NCBI GenBank assembly: GCA_036924285.1
Contig: JAYKYS010000009.1
Location: forward strand, 9,176,001-9,240,000
Source of the DNA: Asterella californica
Lineage: Eukaryota > Streptophyta > Marchantiopsida > Marchantiales > Aytoniaceae
Direction of reading: 5' to 3'
DNA length: 64,000 nucleotides
The position numbers were made by a program, and so were the translations under genes. The notes beneath the pieces are model-generated. The model was given only the letters and a program-made list of their open reading frames with translations, did no database searches and was not told where the DNA came from. Of this stretch, positions 33,202 through 45,823 are shown piece after piece (within the stretch, counting starts at the first letter, position 1; the number at the start of each line of letters is the position of its first letter).

Positions 33202-33949
33202 ATCTCTACCGTATGATCACTTAAACAGATAATCACGAACATGACACCCACCACACCGTTCGGCGAGTTACGCGATACGGTTCACAAAACATAGAAAAGA
33301 AATACAACCTACGTTCCACGGGAATTTCACACAGGAGCTTAATCACAACACGACAACGAGTACAGCGATACTTGTATGTGGAGAGAGATGAGATTATGAG
33401 ACGCATCTCATTACGTCATGTGGCACGCTTGATGTAGAGATATCTTGAGTTGTTGTCCATATCAGCCATTAAGGGATATCAACAAGCATTACCGTCAGAT
33501 ATTTTCTTGTTGGAGATACAAGATCTCACGTTTGTTGACACCATTCACTTGGGGATAGCTGGGTGGTCATGTCAAGATCACACGCATGCTAGGAGAGGTC
33601 AAGGTTTACATGACCCACGATCTAGTATATTTTGGAAGATGTTACGGATCTTAAGACATCCCGAGATGCATCAAGTGGAGTCTCCAATGTACATCTTGGG
33701 AGAACGTTCTTTTGTAAGGTGATGCTAGTACACAAATGATGACGAGTGTGCACAAGATGCGGTCTTGGGTTGGACCGGTAATGTTGTTAGATACCACCCC
33801 CACCACGCTGTTGCATAGCATGTGATCCTCGAGAAAAGATGGTCGTCTCATGTGGTATCTCCTTGTTGAACCCAACAGTCATCATCCTCTCTTCTATCAT
33901 GTTGAGCTCAATCCGCTCTGCCAAACCAAAGACAACCGTCAACGTTAGA
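33202..33949. other. Unassigned DNA right of element B
   Basis: This is the resumed target sequence of element B. I see no reliable gene; it may be the downstream part of the retroelement whose gag remnant follows. Confidence 0.35.
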
Positions 33950-34694
33950 GCGGTGTCTCTAAGAACAGTCGCATTCTCTAACTCTCCTATGCAACTCTCG
34001 GTCCAGTATCCGATATCAAAACTGGTCTGCTTGTGCTTTTGTCACTCCTTGGATAACGCGGATCAACCGCCTCATGCGAGTAAACGTCTCAAGTAGACTC
34101 TTTCTAGTCTTCCGTTGGAACTCTTATAGATCTCAACTTGTCAGTCTGCACACCCTGATAGTTCTTCCTCAAACACTGGAAGAACTGAACCACATGGTTA
34201 AACTATGGTTGTATCTCGTTCATACTACCGTTCGATCTACTACTAGTGAATGCACCATTGGTAGTAGGTACTCTGTCAGTCCTGGATGTATCACTGTCAC
34301 TAGCACCCGAACTCGTAGGTGCTACGTCTTCCAAAACTACGTCAGTAGTGATAGGAACATAGTTGAGAGACAAATGTTATCTCCACAACTCAATCTCCAT
34401 GTTGTAATACCGCATGAACTCATGATAATTGTCCATAGACGGTCCCTCCAAGTGTTGGAATAAACTCTTCCACGTCATGAAAGATGTGAACAGCTGTGAA
34501 ATCTACATCTGTTGCAAATCGCACCAACTGTCGAACTCTTGGATGAAGTCATCCAACTCAATGCTACCCACCGTACTCGAGTATCGTCGAGGTCCCTTCG
34601 TGGTTCCATAGATCTCGTCCATGTCCCACAACAATGATGTGGAGACACTATGTGTACCTCCAACCACGTCCTCGTCTGAATCGATATCCTCCAT
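33950..34694 (-). pseudogene. Gag remnant of a further retrotransposon
   Basis: On the minus strand an ATG at 34694 starts M-E-D-I-D-S-D-E-D and continues ...I-E-L-D-D-F-I-Q-E-F-D-S-W-C-D-L-Q-Q, a stop, then (same frame) L-F-T-S-F-M-T-W-K-S-L-F-Q-H-L-E-G and further fragments (V-V-Q-F-F-Q-C-L-R-E-E-L-S-G) in shifted frames. Composition and pattern suggest a plant Ty3/gypsy Gag. It is broken by several stops. It could belong to the same element as the pol debris at 22140-23340 (same strand), separated by later insertions, but this is a guess. Confidence 0.5.
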
Positions 34695-34722
34695 TGATGA
34701 GACCGGTGCTATTGATTGAAAA

Positions 34723-35640
34723 TGTAACGACTGAGTAAACCTTAAACCCTAAATCTTAAACCTTGTCTATTAGTAAGGTGTTTAGTTATAACTAAGTGTG
34801 GAGAATGTGTATTTGCTGCCCAAGTACTTTAAGGAGGTATTAAGTTAGTCATGACTAGCTAAAGTTAGTTATGATTAAACTTAATTGTACTTTTGGACAG
34901 AATTCAGATATTTCTTACAGAGTGAGCACTACTATCTTGTCATCTTGTCTAAAAGGTAAAAAGGAGATGGAAATATTTCTTATCTCTTTTTTGACTTGAT
35001 ATTAGTGGTGAGACTAAAGTTATTGACTTTATGGGCATTAAAAACAAGAAGAGATTTCACATGTCTTTTTTTTAGTGGGTCCTAGTGTAGAGAGGTAGAA
35101 ATTTGAGATTCCTTGACAATATTCTAGAATCATACTAGAAGTTGTTGACTTTGAAGGAATAAACTCATGTGAAAGATAAGAAGCCCATGTGATTAACATT
35201 TTTATCTTAAGTAATATCTTAGTAAAACTCAATAAAAATAGTTACGACTGAGCTACCGAAGAGTATCAAAGTTAAAACCTAGAATTTATAAATAGAGGAG
35301 TAGAGAAGAGCTCTTCATCCTTGTTTTCACATCGTATAAAGACAACTTGAGCAATATAGAGAGACAGTGTGAGATTTTAGCATGTGAAAATTTGAGAGAC
35401 GTTGTTAAAATGGAGAATTTTAGTTTATGAGTTTATGGGTGTGTGAAGGATTGAACTTAGAATTTTTCCCTTCAAGTTAATGGTGTGCTTCCATCAAAGC
35501 CATTAGAGGTGACCCTTGAGTGAGAGACATGTCCGAAATGTTGCAAGTTGATCGATGACTATTGTGGAGGTTGAGGAGATTGGGAGGTAGTTGATTGATA
35601 AGACCGCTGAAGATTTATAGTACATCACATCATCTCGTGT
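34723..35640 (+). repeat. LTR- or promoter-like AT-rich stretch
   Basis: The stretch starts TGTAACGACTGAG, carries a telo-box-like AAACCCTAA near 34744 and a TATA box TTTATAAATAGA near 35286, and has no ORF. This resembles a gypsy LTR of the TGTAAC type, but I found no second copy or matching GTTACA end, so it may be a solo or truncated LTR. Confidence 0.4.
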
Positions 35641-36479
35641 TAACCCATTGCTTATTGCAGCTGAACCTCCTTGGACCTCCGGATGACAACCCCCTTGTCA
35701 ATCACGAACACTAAGCTCTAACCAGAGCGTCGAAACCTAATCACTACACATGACGTCAATCTGTCTAACCTTGCTCCTACTGAGCTCACCTATCCCTTAC
35801 TAGGACGGTCAGGGTAAGGATAACTTGTATTGCCATCACCATAGACAGCCTCTCATGATTTGTTGGTCACAAGTCCAATCTCACTGTGAGAAAACTAGAG
35901 ATAGTCTGACTGGTCCGCAACTCCAGCCTCACTACTGATAGCACACTGGAGTGAACTCACTGTGAAAATCAAGCGCCAACACAAGCAAAAGTGACGCACA
36001 AAACAAGAAGCAGAATATGGAGAGGTTCGAACCACAAGAAATCCAAGCGATAGCCTTTCACAATCAAACATGCACAAAAGATAAACTTAGCCTCATCCAG
36101 ATTGACGTCTTCTCTTCGATGACCACATGCATAATATATACTCATCAATCGTTGTAAACTGTACCTAAGATCACGAACTAGACGTCTGAACCTCTAGTAG
36201 CTCCAAAAGTCTCTATGTGGTAGCTCTACTAGCTTACCAAAGTAAACTGCCATCAATTGTCTCCATACGTGGCTCTACGGTATAGACAAACGTTATCACA
36301 ATGACAGCTTCCTCCTAGTACTATGAGATCGCCCTACCACTCTTCTAGGGACGTGTGAAAAGATCTCTTATTATCTTAAACAAGTCCCTAAATACTTACA
36401 CGTATCTCTAGAAGACACCAAGAGCTATTGGTCTAAAGCCAAAGCTAAGAGCTAAACAGTTAAGCATAAACTTTGGGAA
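35641..36479. other. Unassigned DNA
   Basis: No gene, RNA or repeat could be supported here. Confidence 0.3.
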
Positions 36480-37885
36480 TAGTGTTAGGATGGGTGACAT
36501 GTTACTCACTCTCACACCATTGGTTATGGACCGGGGTCTGATACCGGTTCTGGATCTTCCTTTTCTTAATCCTTTTCACATCAAGCTTCATTGCATCCAC
36601 CGCGATCATTTTCGACGGTGGTTAGTTGCGTACTTTGACGATGAATTGATGAGGAAGGTGATGGACTTACAACTTCCGATGATCCTTTCGATTGTTACAT
36701 ACGGAGAGACTTGAGATATGACGGTGTATATCTTATTGTGAGGAACGATGGATCTCAATTATCCATCGAACGTTCTTTTCAACCTTTGGGTCGATATCCG
36801 GTGTCATTGCAGACCGAAGATCAACCATGGGGCATGGATCGTGAAAAACTTCAGAGAAGAATATTTCAGCCGAGTGATAGCTTCACCGTTTTTTTTTGTC
36901 GTATCTTTTATTGTAGATCATTTCCAGGTTGTAATATTGACTTTGTATTAGTCTGCGACTCACAGGTTCCATTCTAGTTGAACGCTTCTGTGTAGTTACG
37001 GACCACAAAGAATCTTTCGACATGTCTCAAGCATTTTTCTGGTTTCTTAGAGTCTTGTCGATGTCTTGTGTTTCCTTGGGAATAAAAATTCGTTCTAAGA
37101 GAAAAAGTTGAGTGAAGAAAGGACAAAACTAAAGCTCTTTTTGCTCTTATTGGTTTACTTTTGGACCAATGGTGATCTAGCTGATCTTCACGGCATTTAT
37201 GTGGTTTCTGGAGGCTTCAGAGGACCATTTGCAGAAAGAAGGATATGGTTGGAAAGCCCTCAACCGCGGCTACAATCTGGGTTGAAGAATCGATCGATAT
37301 GATGTAAGAATGAGGGCGTTATGATCGATTTAGTGGAGGGGGATGAAATTCGTACCTACTAATACGTTTCTGGTTGTTCCGGGAGACTCATGAGGAGTTT
37401 TGAGGATCTGTCAGATGGATCGAAGAGCTGACGATGGCCTAGTCGTTTGGATATCAAGTTCAATTGGTTCCTAATCGTTTTGGTCTGTCAACCGCGTGAT
37501 TGAAGATGAAGGGTGCAGACGTTATGAGACGAGTACTGCGAACTGTGATAGTCTTGGAGAATTTGCTATTGCTTGAGTTCTGGGTTGAATTTGTGGATGT
37601 AACTTTCCAAGATTGAAGGTTGTCTTACCAGTAAGATACCTTCGAAGTTTCATCTCAAATGGTCAAGTAGTTTGTTCAGAATGTTGGATCAAATGTACTT
37701 GGGTCTGTAAAGCTCTTAAGTTAGCACAGATTACGGTTTGATCCCTATCTGAGAGATGGTTTGAGATTTTGACCTGAAAATTGTTCAGAGTAGGAGTGAA
37801 GAGTCCAATTAAGCTTCATGTGAAGTTTGAACATCATTGGTCGAGTGTTTGAGGGGACTGAGATCTCAAAGTTTGGAGAAGCTTG
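36480..37885 (-). repeat. LTR-like repeat, inverted partner of 25245-26620
   Basis: Opposite orientation copy of the repeat at 25245. On the plus strand GTCTGATACCGG near 36536 is the reverse complement of a primer-site-like CCGGTATCAGAC, so an LTR on the minus strand would lie to the right of it. Homology ends near 37885. The ORFs at 36490-36714 and 36711-36977 are shared with the other copy but match no family I know. Confidence 0.65.
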
Positions 37886-40530
37886 AAAAATCTTAAGTGT
37901 TGGAGCTCCAACGACGTCTTGGATCGTGGATGGAGCTCCACAAAAGATCTCGAGGCGATTAAAGTCTCATTAGAAAGGACTCGGCGAGAGCTTTCCAGTG
38001 ATATGTAGAACTCTTCAAACTAACCTCGGAGCTCAGAATTATGACCGATCCCGTGATCAAATTGTGATTTAATTTTCATGGATCAAAGAGGAGGGCGGGG
38101 TCGCTAATCCCCAGAAGTATATATGAGGGAGGTTCGATGCTTGGGAGGGCTAGTACGAGTCACATGACCCCAAGGTTCGATGGGCAGACTCTAGGGGCAT
38201 GAGATGATGGTTGGGCTAGCACCAAGACGCGTTCCGGTCCAGACTTGGACGTCTGGACTTAGGAACGGCCCAAGGACTGTGCAAGACTAGAAAACGAGAC
38301 GCCGGGTTAGACCATCGTTCGAGAGCCTGGATCCAGACGGACATCACAGACGGTTGGACCGCTAGGTGTGCTGGAGGTATCGTTTAGAACCTTGGACTTT
38401 ATGAGAAGTCCGCCTTAAGTCATGTTGTGACTTGCTCATATTATGAGATCGACCTAGCCGGGTCTAGGTCGAGACTTAGAGAGTGTGAGCTTGAGAGTTA
38501 AAGAGACGATACAGTTCCGGTCCGGACCAAACGATATAAAGATAAGTGGTGCATGAACACTAACGTGTGATTATTTGCAAGTTAGCATTGTGAGTTTCGT
38601 GACCTACTAAGCAAGAGCTTCCGCTGACGCAACAAGGTGGTAGGTGTGCACAAATAATATCCTCTTCTCTTATGCGTACTAAATCTTATTGGTTGTAAAA
38701 GCTTAAGGTCAAACAATCAAGAGTGTTGTTGATCTTTTTGACTCAATTATGGTTAATATTTTATCTTATAGAGAGCAATCTGATATCCTTTTCAAAGATT
38801 TCTTGATGCTTTTAGAAAGATCCAAATGATTAGAATAGAGTCAAAGATAGAAACATCTATCTTTGACTTATGAATTTTATCTTTGACTTAGTTCTGGTAA
38901 ATTATGATAAATCAGATTTAAAAGTAATTATCATGGTTAATTCGGAGTAATATAAATAGAGGGGTTGTGTAGTGATCTCTAACCTTGGTATTTTGAAACT
39001 GTTGTAGTGTCTCAGGATTTCTCCTTTAGCCCATTGTAGCATAAAAGATTTCGTTCCCCAAGAAGATTTACACTAGTATCGCTCTTCTAAGTTCTAAGAT
39101 CTGTCCAAACTCACAAACACTCGGGATGTCTAGAAATCCTGTCTTCTCACAAAACCACACGGCTTCCAGATCCTTCAGAAAGTGCTTTGGACCCAAACAT
39201 ACAAGTACTATATAAAATACCACACAATTACCCATTGAGAAGTCCAGGAAGACGCTTTCTGCTTCAAGGTCACGGCTTCCAATCTTCCCACGACGATCTT
39301 CCTGAAGCAATTCTCGGCTTCCGAGGGTTCAACTCGACTTCTGACATCTTCAAAAGGTTGTCCCTGCTTCGTAGATGTCAAATTATCAATTCTTATCACA
39401 CATTGCTCTTACAATTTCCAACGGGGTTACATTAATCACAGGGTGTATGCCCTCTGTAGCCTTCTCAGGCTTCTGTCTATGAAAACGGTCTCCCGGTACA
39501 CTACAAAGACATTCGCCTTCACTGATACTCAAACGAAGCTTCGGAAACCCAATAGAAGAAGATAAGGAGATAGGAAGATGAGAGAAGATGGGGAAGAAGG
39601 AAAAATCCAAACCAGAGAAAACAAGAGAAAAAAGAGAAATTAAGATTCCGACAGACTTCTAGTCCAGATCCTGACTAACAAGCCATCCCCGCTTGTAGTA
39701 ATTTGGATAAGAAGATCAAAAATCTGCTTACAGTTACACAGTCTTCCAATCAAGGATGTCGTCTTCTGCTGTGAAAAGAAGGCTTCCGGCTTCTTCTGTC
39801 TTTGCTCCGACTATTCTGACTTCAAGGACCAATCTCTCATAGGACAGTCCGTACGTGGATCCAAAGTGCTCCATTGGATGAGACAAGCTTTGACTCTGCA
39901 CAGCTTCTAACAATCACAGCCACTCAAGAAGAAGGTTTCTCATGCACAATTGGGTATGAACTCGAGGAAACTCATTGCCCAAAAGGCACACACAAAGCTT
40001 CTGCAATCAAATATGAAATCCAATCCCCGAGAAGAAGTTACATAGCTTTTGGATGCTCACTCCATCCACTTGTTGTCACTACTCTTCGACACACCAGCGT
40101 AGAAGCAGGACTACACGATGATGTCGTTCTCTGTCTATGTTGTCTGCTACTACTGTCTACATCCTTCGATCTCATGTTGGGAGCGGAAGTGCAAACCTAT
40201 CCTATGTGTATCTAATTCTGCTCGTGCAATGTACGTATTTGTGCGTGTGTGTCCAAATTCTACATTAGCCTTGCTTTTATACAATCGCCTTGAGTTGCTG
40301 GAGAGAGATCCTTTCCAATCACAACTCACAGTCAGGGAAAATGAGGCGCTGTCAGGCCACCACCTCCCAAGCTTTGGTTCCATTCTTAGTTTAGAAACTG
40401 CTTTCCTACTCCTATTGTTGTTTATCTTGCCACATTGACAGTCATCTAAAAATAAAGTGAGAGTTGTTTCTCTTAAAATAGTAGACTCCGATTCCTACTC
40501 AAAATAGCCATATCAACTTACTACCTATCT
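37886..40530. other. Repeat-like non-coding DNA
   Basis: No coding sequence is recognised. A TATA-like TATAAATAGAGG near 38951 follows an AT-rich stretch and could be an LTR promoter. From about 39200 the sequence becomes rich in CTTC/GAAG words, as in the following remnant ORF. Short ORFs (for example 39874-40215) have no support. Confidence 0.3.
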
Positions 40531-42605
40531 CTACTGCCTACTCCGATCGTCAGGTGTGATCTCCATTGGATTCTCACCTACCTCATCTCTTAATTCAGCT
40601 TCTGATATTGTGGGAAGCCCTGCTGGTACCTCTGGTGCGGCTGAGGTGACATCCTCCTCAGTGCTCGTAATGTTGGCTTCCACCATGGCTTCGGAAGCTA
40701 GAAGAGGCTTTTGGGAAGCAGAGTCCACTTGCGCTTCTTGACTCTTCTCCGGCACCTGCTCGACACTGGGAGCTAGGGTGACATCACAGTAGTCAGAGAT
40801 AGTCATCTCCTCCACTCTAAACACCTTGGAAGACACCTCTGCTTCTTATTTTCCAGAAGACGTCTTGTCTTCCAAGGCTTCTTCTATCTTCTTCTCGGCT
40901 TCCAACGCTGTCATCACCAAGTGGACAGTGAAGTTGAACTCCTCCTTGTTGAGATCCTTTCCAATCGCTGGTCTTGGTGCACAAGAAGACGTAGCTGCAG
41001 GCTGGGGGATCGAGGAAAGACCGTAAAGAGTTTTCAAGTCCTCAATCTGCCGATCCAGGTAGCGAAACATGCTCTCCTTGCAGTTCACTAACATCTCCTT
41101 GGAAGCGTCATCCCAGTCACGAGCTAGGGTCGGAAGCTTTCTTCCCGCATTGAAGTTGAACTTCTTCCGAAGCACTTTTTCATATGTGCCATGATCTCCT
41201 TGGCTCGAGCTTCTACTTCTTCCCGCTTCTTTGCTGCGGCTTGAGCTTCCGCGACTTCCCGCAGTGCACTCCAAGTCGTCTTCTCTTCTGCGAGATCAGT
41301 CAACTTATCCCTGATCCGCAAAATCTCTTGTTTGCGTTGTTGGAGTCGCATCTGTAACTCCTGGTTGCTCTTTCGCAGCTTTGCTAACTCCTTGACAGAA
41401 GGAGAAGCTTCTGTCTTATACTTCGCGGTCATCTTCTCTGTGATGCGGAGATTAGCTTTCAGAGCTTCTTGCTTCTGCTTCTGGACTTCCTCCTGCTGCA
41501 TCAAGGTTTGAAGACCGAATCCAGGCTGAAGTGGCTTCTTCTGAGCCATCGTGCGCTTCTCCACCAATTCCATCGTTGGCTGAATCTCCAAACTAAAGAA
41601 GGTGCTGAACTCTTCCAGCCGTCTTCTCGCAGAAGATAAGTTCATCCCCACAAATAGATCTGCGGTGGCTTCCCTGTCTTTCAGAGGTATGGATGTCTCT
41701 TCCACCATCGTGGTCTTCTCCTTCTGCGCTCGAGAAGACGTTACCCTCAATGTCTTTGGGGATGGAAGCTCTCTTCTCACCGTAGAAGCAGCCCTCTTCG
41801 CTGCACTTCCACTAGTTGCAGTCGATACATCAATCCACGTCTTGGCTTCTGGAGTCTTTGGAAAACTCTCTGTAATCGTAGAAGCTATTTCTCAGACGAT
41901 TCTGATGATGGGCGTGTTAATCCGACTTGGATCCAAAGTGGATGGTCAGGAAAGATGCACTCTTCCGAGGCACACTCCTAGGTCTCATCTTCCTCAGTGA
42001 CGACTCGTCTTCTATGTCGATGGAGTCATCTTCTGTGTCGTTGGAGTCATCTTCTCGCACCATGATCGACTTTTGCTGAGTCCCTGGTCTTGTCTGAGGC
42101 ATTAAAGTGGGAGGGGAAGACATGGCAGCTGCCCGGTCTTCTTCCTCCAAGATCTCTTCCTTCATCTCTCGCTGTCTCGTTGGCCCATACTTAACCAACT
42201 GATCTTTCTTCAAGTCTCCATTGGACACGTACAAATAACAGAAGAAGGGAGTAAGATGCCCTCCTGCTAGGGTGCCCAAGTACACTAGTTTGACTTGGAT
42301 GTAGGTGTGGAAGAAGGCATCTCAGTTGACGGCCTGTCCTTCTTAGATAGCTTCCAAGAACTCCACGTCTTGGTCTTCAAGGTATCTCACCTTCTGGACC
42401 TTTTCCTTGAGAAAAAGGTGAAGAAATAGCTTCTCCAGAAGACGCTTCCTCGGCTCCCGGTAAGCTTCTACCTTCCATCCGTTCCTCTCCTATCTGTCTT
42501 CTAGGAAGAGACATGTAGTACTTCCAAGTACATGTCATTTCCCAGAGATTATCCGTAGAATCTTCTTCTCCAACTCATATCCACGGTTCTCTACTTCTGT
42601 GGTGT
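40531..42605 (-). pseudogene. Decayed coiled-coil ORF of unknown family
   Basis: On the minus strand four pieces join into one decayed ORF: 42605-41917 (includes Y-L-G-T-L-A-G-G-H-L-T-P-F-F-C-Y-L-Y-V and K-D-Q-L-V-K-Y-G), 41780-41124 (a long K/E/Q/R-rich coiled coil), 41274-40846 and, after one in-frame TAA, 40836-40531. At least two frameshifts and several stops break it. The N-terminal part occurs again, inverted, at 44800-45170. The repeated nature and decay point to a mobile-element gene or an amplified plant-specific gene; I do not recognise the family. Confidence 0.55.
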
Positions 42606-44499
42606 CCACAATTTACAAGATCTACGAAATTTTCTGAAATTTTTAGAATTAATGACATGTCTATACAATTGAAATAACTTTGTTACTTAAGATTACACCT
42701 TGCTTAGAGAAAAGATGATCTTAAGGTCTTTTTGTAAAGAGAAGTCGACTTCTTTGGAAGACAGAAGACGGAAGACGGATATCTTCCGGAGAGACGTCTT
42801 CTCGGATGTATCTTCTAGAAGATGAAAGACAGAAGACAGCGATCGCGACTGCATGAGCACCAACCACGTGCCACCTAGGCAAGAGGTAGGTGTACCTACC
42901 AGGTAGCCATCATGGTATTAGGTAGGTCAAGGTAGTCAAACCCTTAATCGCATAAGGAAGATACGGAGGCGAGGCACATTAGCACGAAATCAGTCGACTG
43001 CTTCCTGCACCTAAGACCAACTGCGCTTTGAAGATCGATTGCAATCGAGGTAGCAGAATTGAGTCGTGGAAGCAAGGAAAGTAGAATTGAGAACTCGTAG
43101 GATCAAATTAAGACAAGAGAGAGAGCGAGGTCAATTCTGTTGAATCAGAAGCACAATCGAGCTGAAAGAATCCTTGTAGATTCCAGGAAGCAAACATCGA
43201 GGGTTGATTAGAGAGGGTTCGAAGGAGGAGTCAGAATCGATTGTAGCAGCAGAAGGACGCAACTCAAGGTTGACGCCAGTAGCAGGTTCCTGGTGTCACA
43301 TTGGAGTTGGGATTAACGATCGGAAGCGCACAGAAGACTGAAGGTGCAACAGAAACAGCCAAAAGTAGTACTGAGGTTCTTCTCATGTTCTTTTCTCCTT
43401 CCCACCGCTTCCCGTCTCTGATTTGATGTCCTCCGCGTTTCCTCGTTCGTTTGCAAGAAGTCCATCGATCAATTTCTCTATCTTGAATTTTCTTTTACGA
43501 AAATTGGGCGCGGAAGCGCTGTCCAATTTTTGACAGTCATCTTCTCACTTCTTCCCAAGTTGAAATCGAGCTTCCCCACCTCTCATTCTTAAACTTGATC
43601 ACCTAACTATCAATTTTCCTACCCTATCACACCTTTCTTCCAGAATCTCTGGAGAGAAGACGGTTCTGAATGTCAGAACTTCTTTGGAAGACGACTGTTT
43701 GCTATTCGTATCAAGATTGGATTTGATTGGATTTGTGTTGAGAGAAACTTGGTACGAATCCTGAGTGACTTGGTGAGTTGATTGTTGTTTCGAGAAGCTG
43801 GAAGTTGAGAACCAGGTTTGTGTCTCCCGATCTTCCGAGCTTCTCAAATCCACATCTTCTTAGAGAGACTAGAAGATTGGAAAGACTGGCAGAATGCGCA
43901 AGAAGAAGTGAGGGTCCTTTACGAGTCTTTTCTGTCCGACTCCTAGCAACCTATTCCTTCTTCTTTCCGAATTTAAAAGAGAGTTGTGAGAAGCCTTGCT
44001 GGTAGAATCTGGAGAGAATGGTCGAGGGTCATGTCTTCTCGTCATGCAGCAAAGCTTCTTCTGAGCGTGTATGAGATGTAAGGAGTCGGAAGAACAGAGT
44101 ATGAATATTTCGTGTCTGTTGTGAGGTTAGATTACGTGTCGGAAGTCGAAGACAAGTCAGGTCAGTGATGGGAAGCCTGGCTGTGGGAAGTCTTTCGAGT
44201 ACGTCAGTTAATCAGAAGTTGTCCCGAGAGTCTTCTTGGAGGTCACTGTCACCGTAGGAGTCTATGACCATCTTCTGAACTTCTCGTACACTCTGCTTCT
44301 CACATATCTTGTATTTTCTGTTAGGAAGTAGGATGAAATGCAAGGTGGATTGTCTTCTTGGGAATCCATGCGATGCCTTGCTTAGTTAGGATTGTTTAGA
44401 TATAGCTCGGAAGACGAGAGCTACTTAAGAAGCATTGTTAGAATCTCGAAAGACAGAATAGCTCTCTTCTGGAAGACTAGATCGTCTTCTGAGAGTGGA
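42606..44499. other. Non-coding stretch rich in GAAGAC/GTCTTC words
   Basis: No gene is supported. GAAGAC or its complement occurs five times in 42721-42840 alone, and GGAAG, CTTCT and TCTTC words recur up to about 45000. The segment 43501-43530 (gcggaagcgctgtccaa) resembles a phrase in the chromovirus LTR at 53107 and 59303. Confidence 0.4.
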
Positions 44500-44582
44500 A
44501 GCTAGACTGTGAAGACTTGAGAAGGAGTGAGCCTTCGACTCACAGCAAGTACGTGTGACTTAGTGTAACAGAGACTCGAAGC

Positions 44583-45170
44583 ATGTCGATCCATCCTCGA
44601 GGGTTGGTGTTGCCGGCAGCAGAGTTGGCAGAGACCAAACCCTTCATCAAGGAATTGGATCCCGACTTCTTCCTGTGGGACTGGAACCTTGCGGACCATG
44701 GTCTTCTGGAGGAGGTTTGGGCAGCACTGTCTCCTCGCAATCTTGTACCTGCGAAGGCAAGGGTCGTTCGTGGAGGATCATCTTTCTGGACAACGGAGTG
44801 ATGGCGCAAGGTCTTTCACATACCAGAATCTGAGAACCGAGGGTACGAGTTCAAGAAGAAGATCTTACCCATGATCTCAAGAAAGTGACATGTGCTTGGA
44901 AGCACGACTTGCCTCTTCTTGGAAGATAGACAGGGGAGGAATGGGTGGAAGGTAGAAGCTTATCGGGAGTCGTGGAAGCGTCTTCTGGCGAAGCTATTTC
45001 TTCACCTCTTTTCCAAGGAGAAAGCACAGAAGATACCTTGGAGATCAAGACATGGAGTTCTTAGAAGCCGTCTGGGAGGGGCTGCTTATCAATTGGGGCG
45101 CCTTCTTCCACGCTTATGTTAGGCAGAGTTGGTGTACTTGGGCACCCCAGTAGGAGGACACCTCACCTCG
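44583..45170 (+). pseudogene. Second, inverted fragment of the decayed ORF
   Basis: ATG at 44583 starts a 72-codon reading (M-S-I-H-P-R-G-L-V-L-P-A...D-P-D-F-F-L-W-D-W) that ends in TGA, then continues in pieces: F-H-I-P-E-S, E-D-R-Q-G-R-N-G-W-K-V-E-A-Y-R and V-Y-L-G-T-P-V-G-G-H-L-T. The stretch 44800-45170 matches the reverse complement of 42220-42605. It adds N-terminal sequence not seen in the other copy. Confidence 0.5.
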
Positions 45171-45234
45171 TTGTCGTAGTGCGTGGTGTTCAAGATGATG
45201 AAACGGAGCTTCAAAAGACACTCAACCCGCATTT

Positions 45235-45655
45235 GCTCAGGAAGTTGCGCCCTAGCTTATCAAGCTGGGCAGGAGCTAATTTGGAGCTATGCTTGGCAAG
45301 CTACCCCCTAGCTTGGGTTGAAATATCACCCTAAAGTGAGCAAAAATTTTCAGAATGCAAAGCTCGTCGAGGAGAACGACTTCATACTTTTGGTTTTGAC
45401 AAAAAGTGTTCTAAGTGTATGTCTATTATTGAAGAAATTTTTATATAAAGTCTTTACTAGCTTTTCCTACACTAACTTTTCTATACAACTCCATTTTTAG
45501 TGAATAAAGAGTCAAAACTATAGTACTCGTGAACACCTACACACTCACGCCGTCAGATCATAAGCCTGAGTCACGAGCTGGAATCGATGGATTTCTCTCT
45601 TTCGCATATTTCTCAACCTAAAACTTGTGCTATTGTCTGTTCTCATTATCTGGGA
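45235..45655 (+). repeat. LTR fragment related to the LTR at 3191
   Basis: 45240-45415 matches 3265-3440 in the same direction; 45415-45655 matches the reverse complement of about 3435-3665. One of the two copies therefore carries an internal inversion of roughly 230 bp. Ends are not defined. Confidence 0.7.
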
Positions 45656-45717
45656 TTTATCTGTGAATGTTTCTCTCCTTTTACTTGTGGTTAATAGAGT
45701 TTTCATGGGTATGCTGC

Positions 45718-45823
45718 TGCACTTATTTTTAAAAAAGTAACAAAAATGAGTTCACTACAGGTACAGTCAAACACTTATTTTTTAAAAAGTAACAAAAATG
45801 AATTCACTACAGGTACAGTCAAA
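45718..45823 (+). repeat. 52-53 bp tandem duplication at the MITE border
   Basis: The phrase cacttatttttaaaaaagta...ggtacagtcaaaca occurs twice in a row, near 45718 and 45771. It contains the first bases of the MITE terminus, so the end was duplicated after or during insertion. Confidence 0.75.

Noticed and set aside
34738..34765. Telomeric repeat (ttaaaccctaaatcttaaacc)
   Set aside because: Only one exact AAACCCTAA with two degenerate neighbours; a telo-box in a promoter- or LTR-like region is more likely than telomeric DNA.
36490..36977. Protein-coding gene shared with 26147-26607
   Set aside because: The similarity is explained by the inverted DNA repeat; frames are short, shifted and match no family, and they sit where an LTR is expected.
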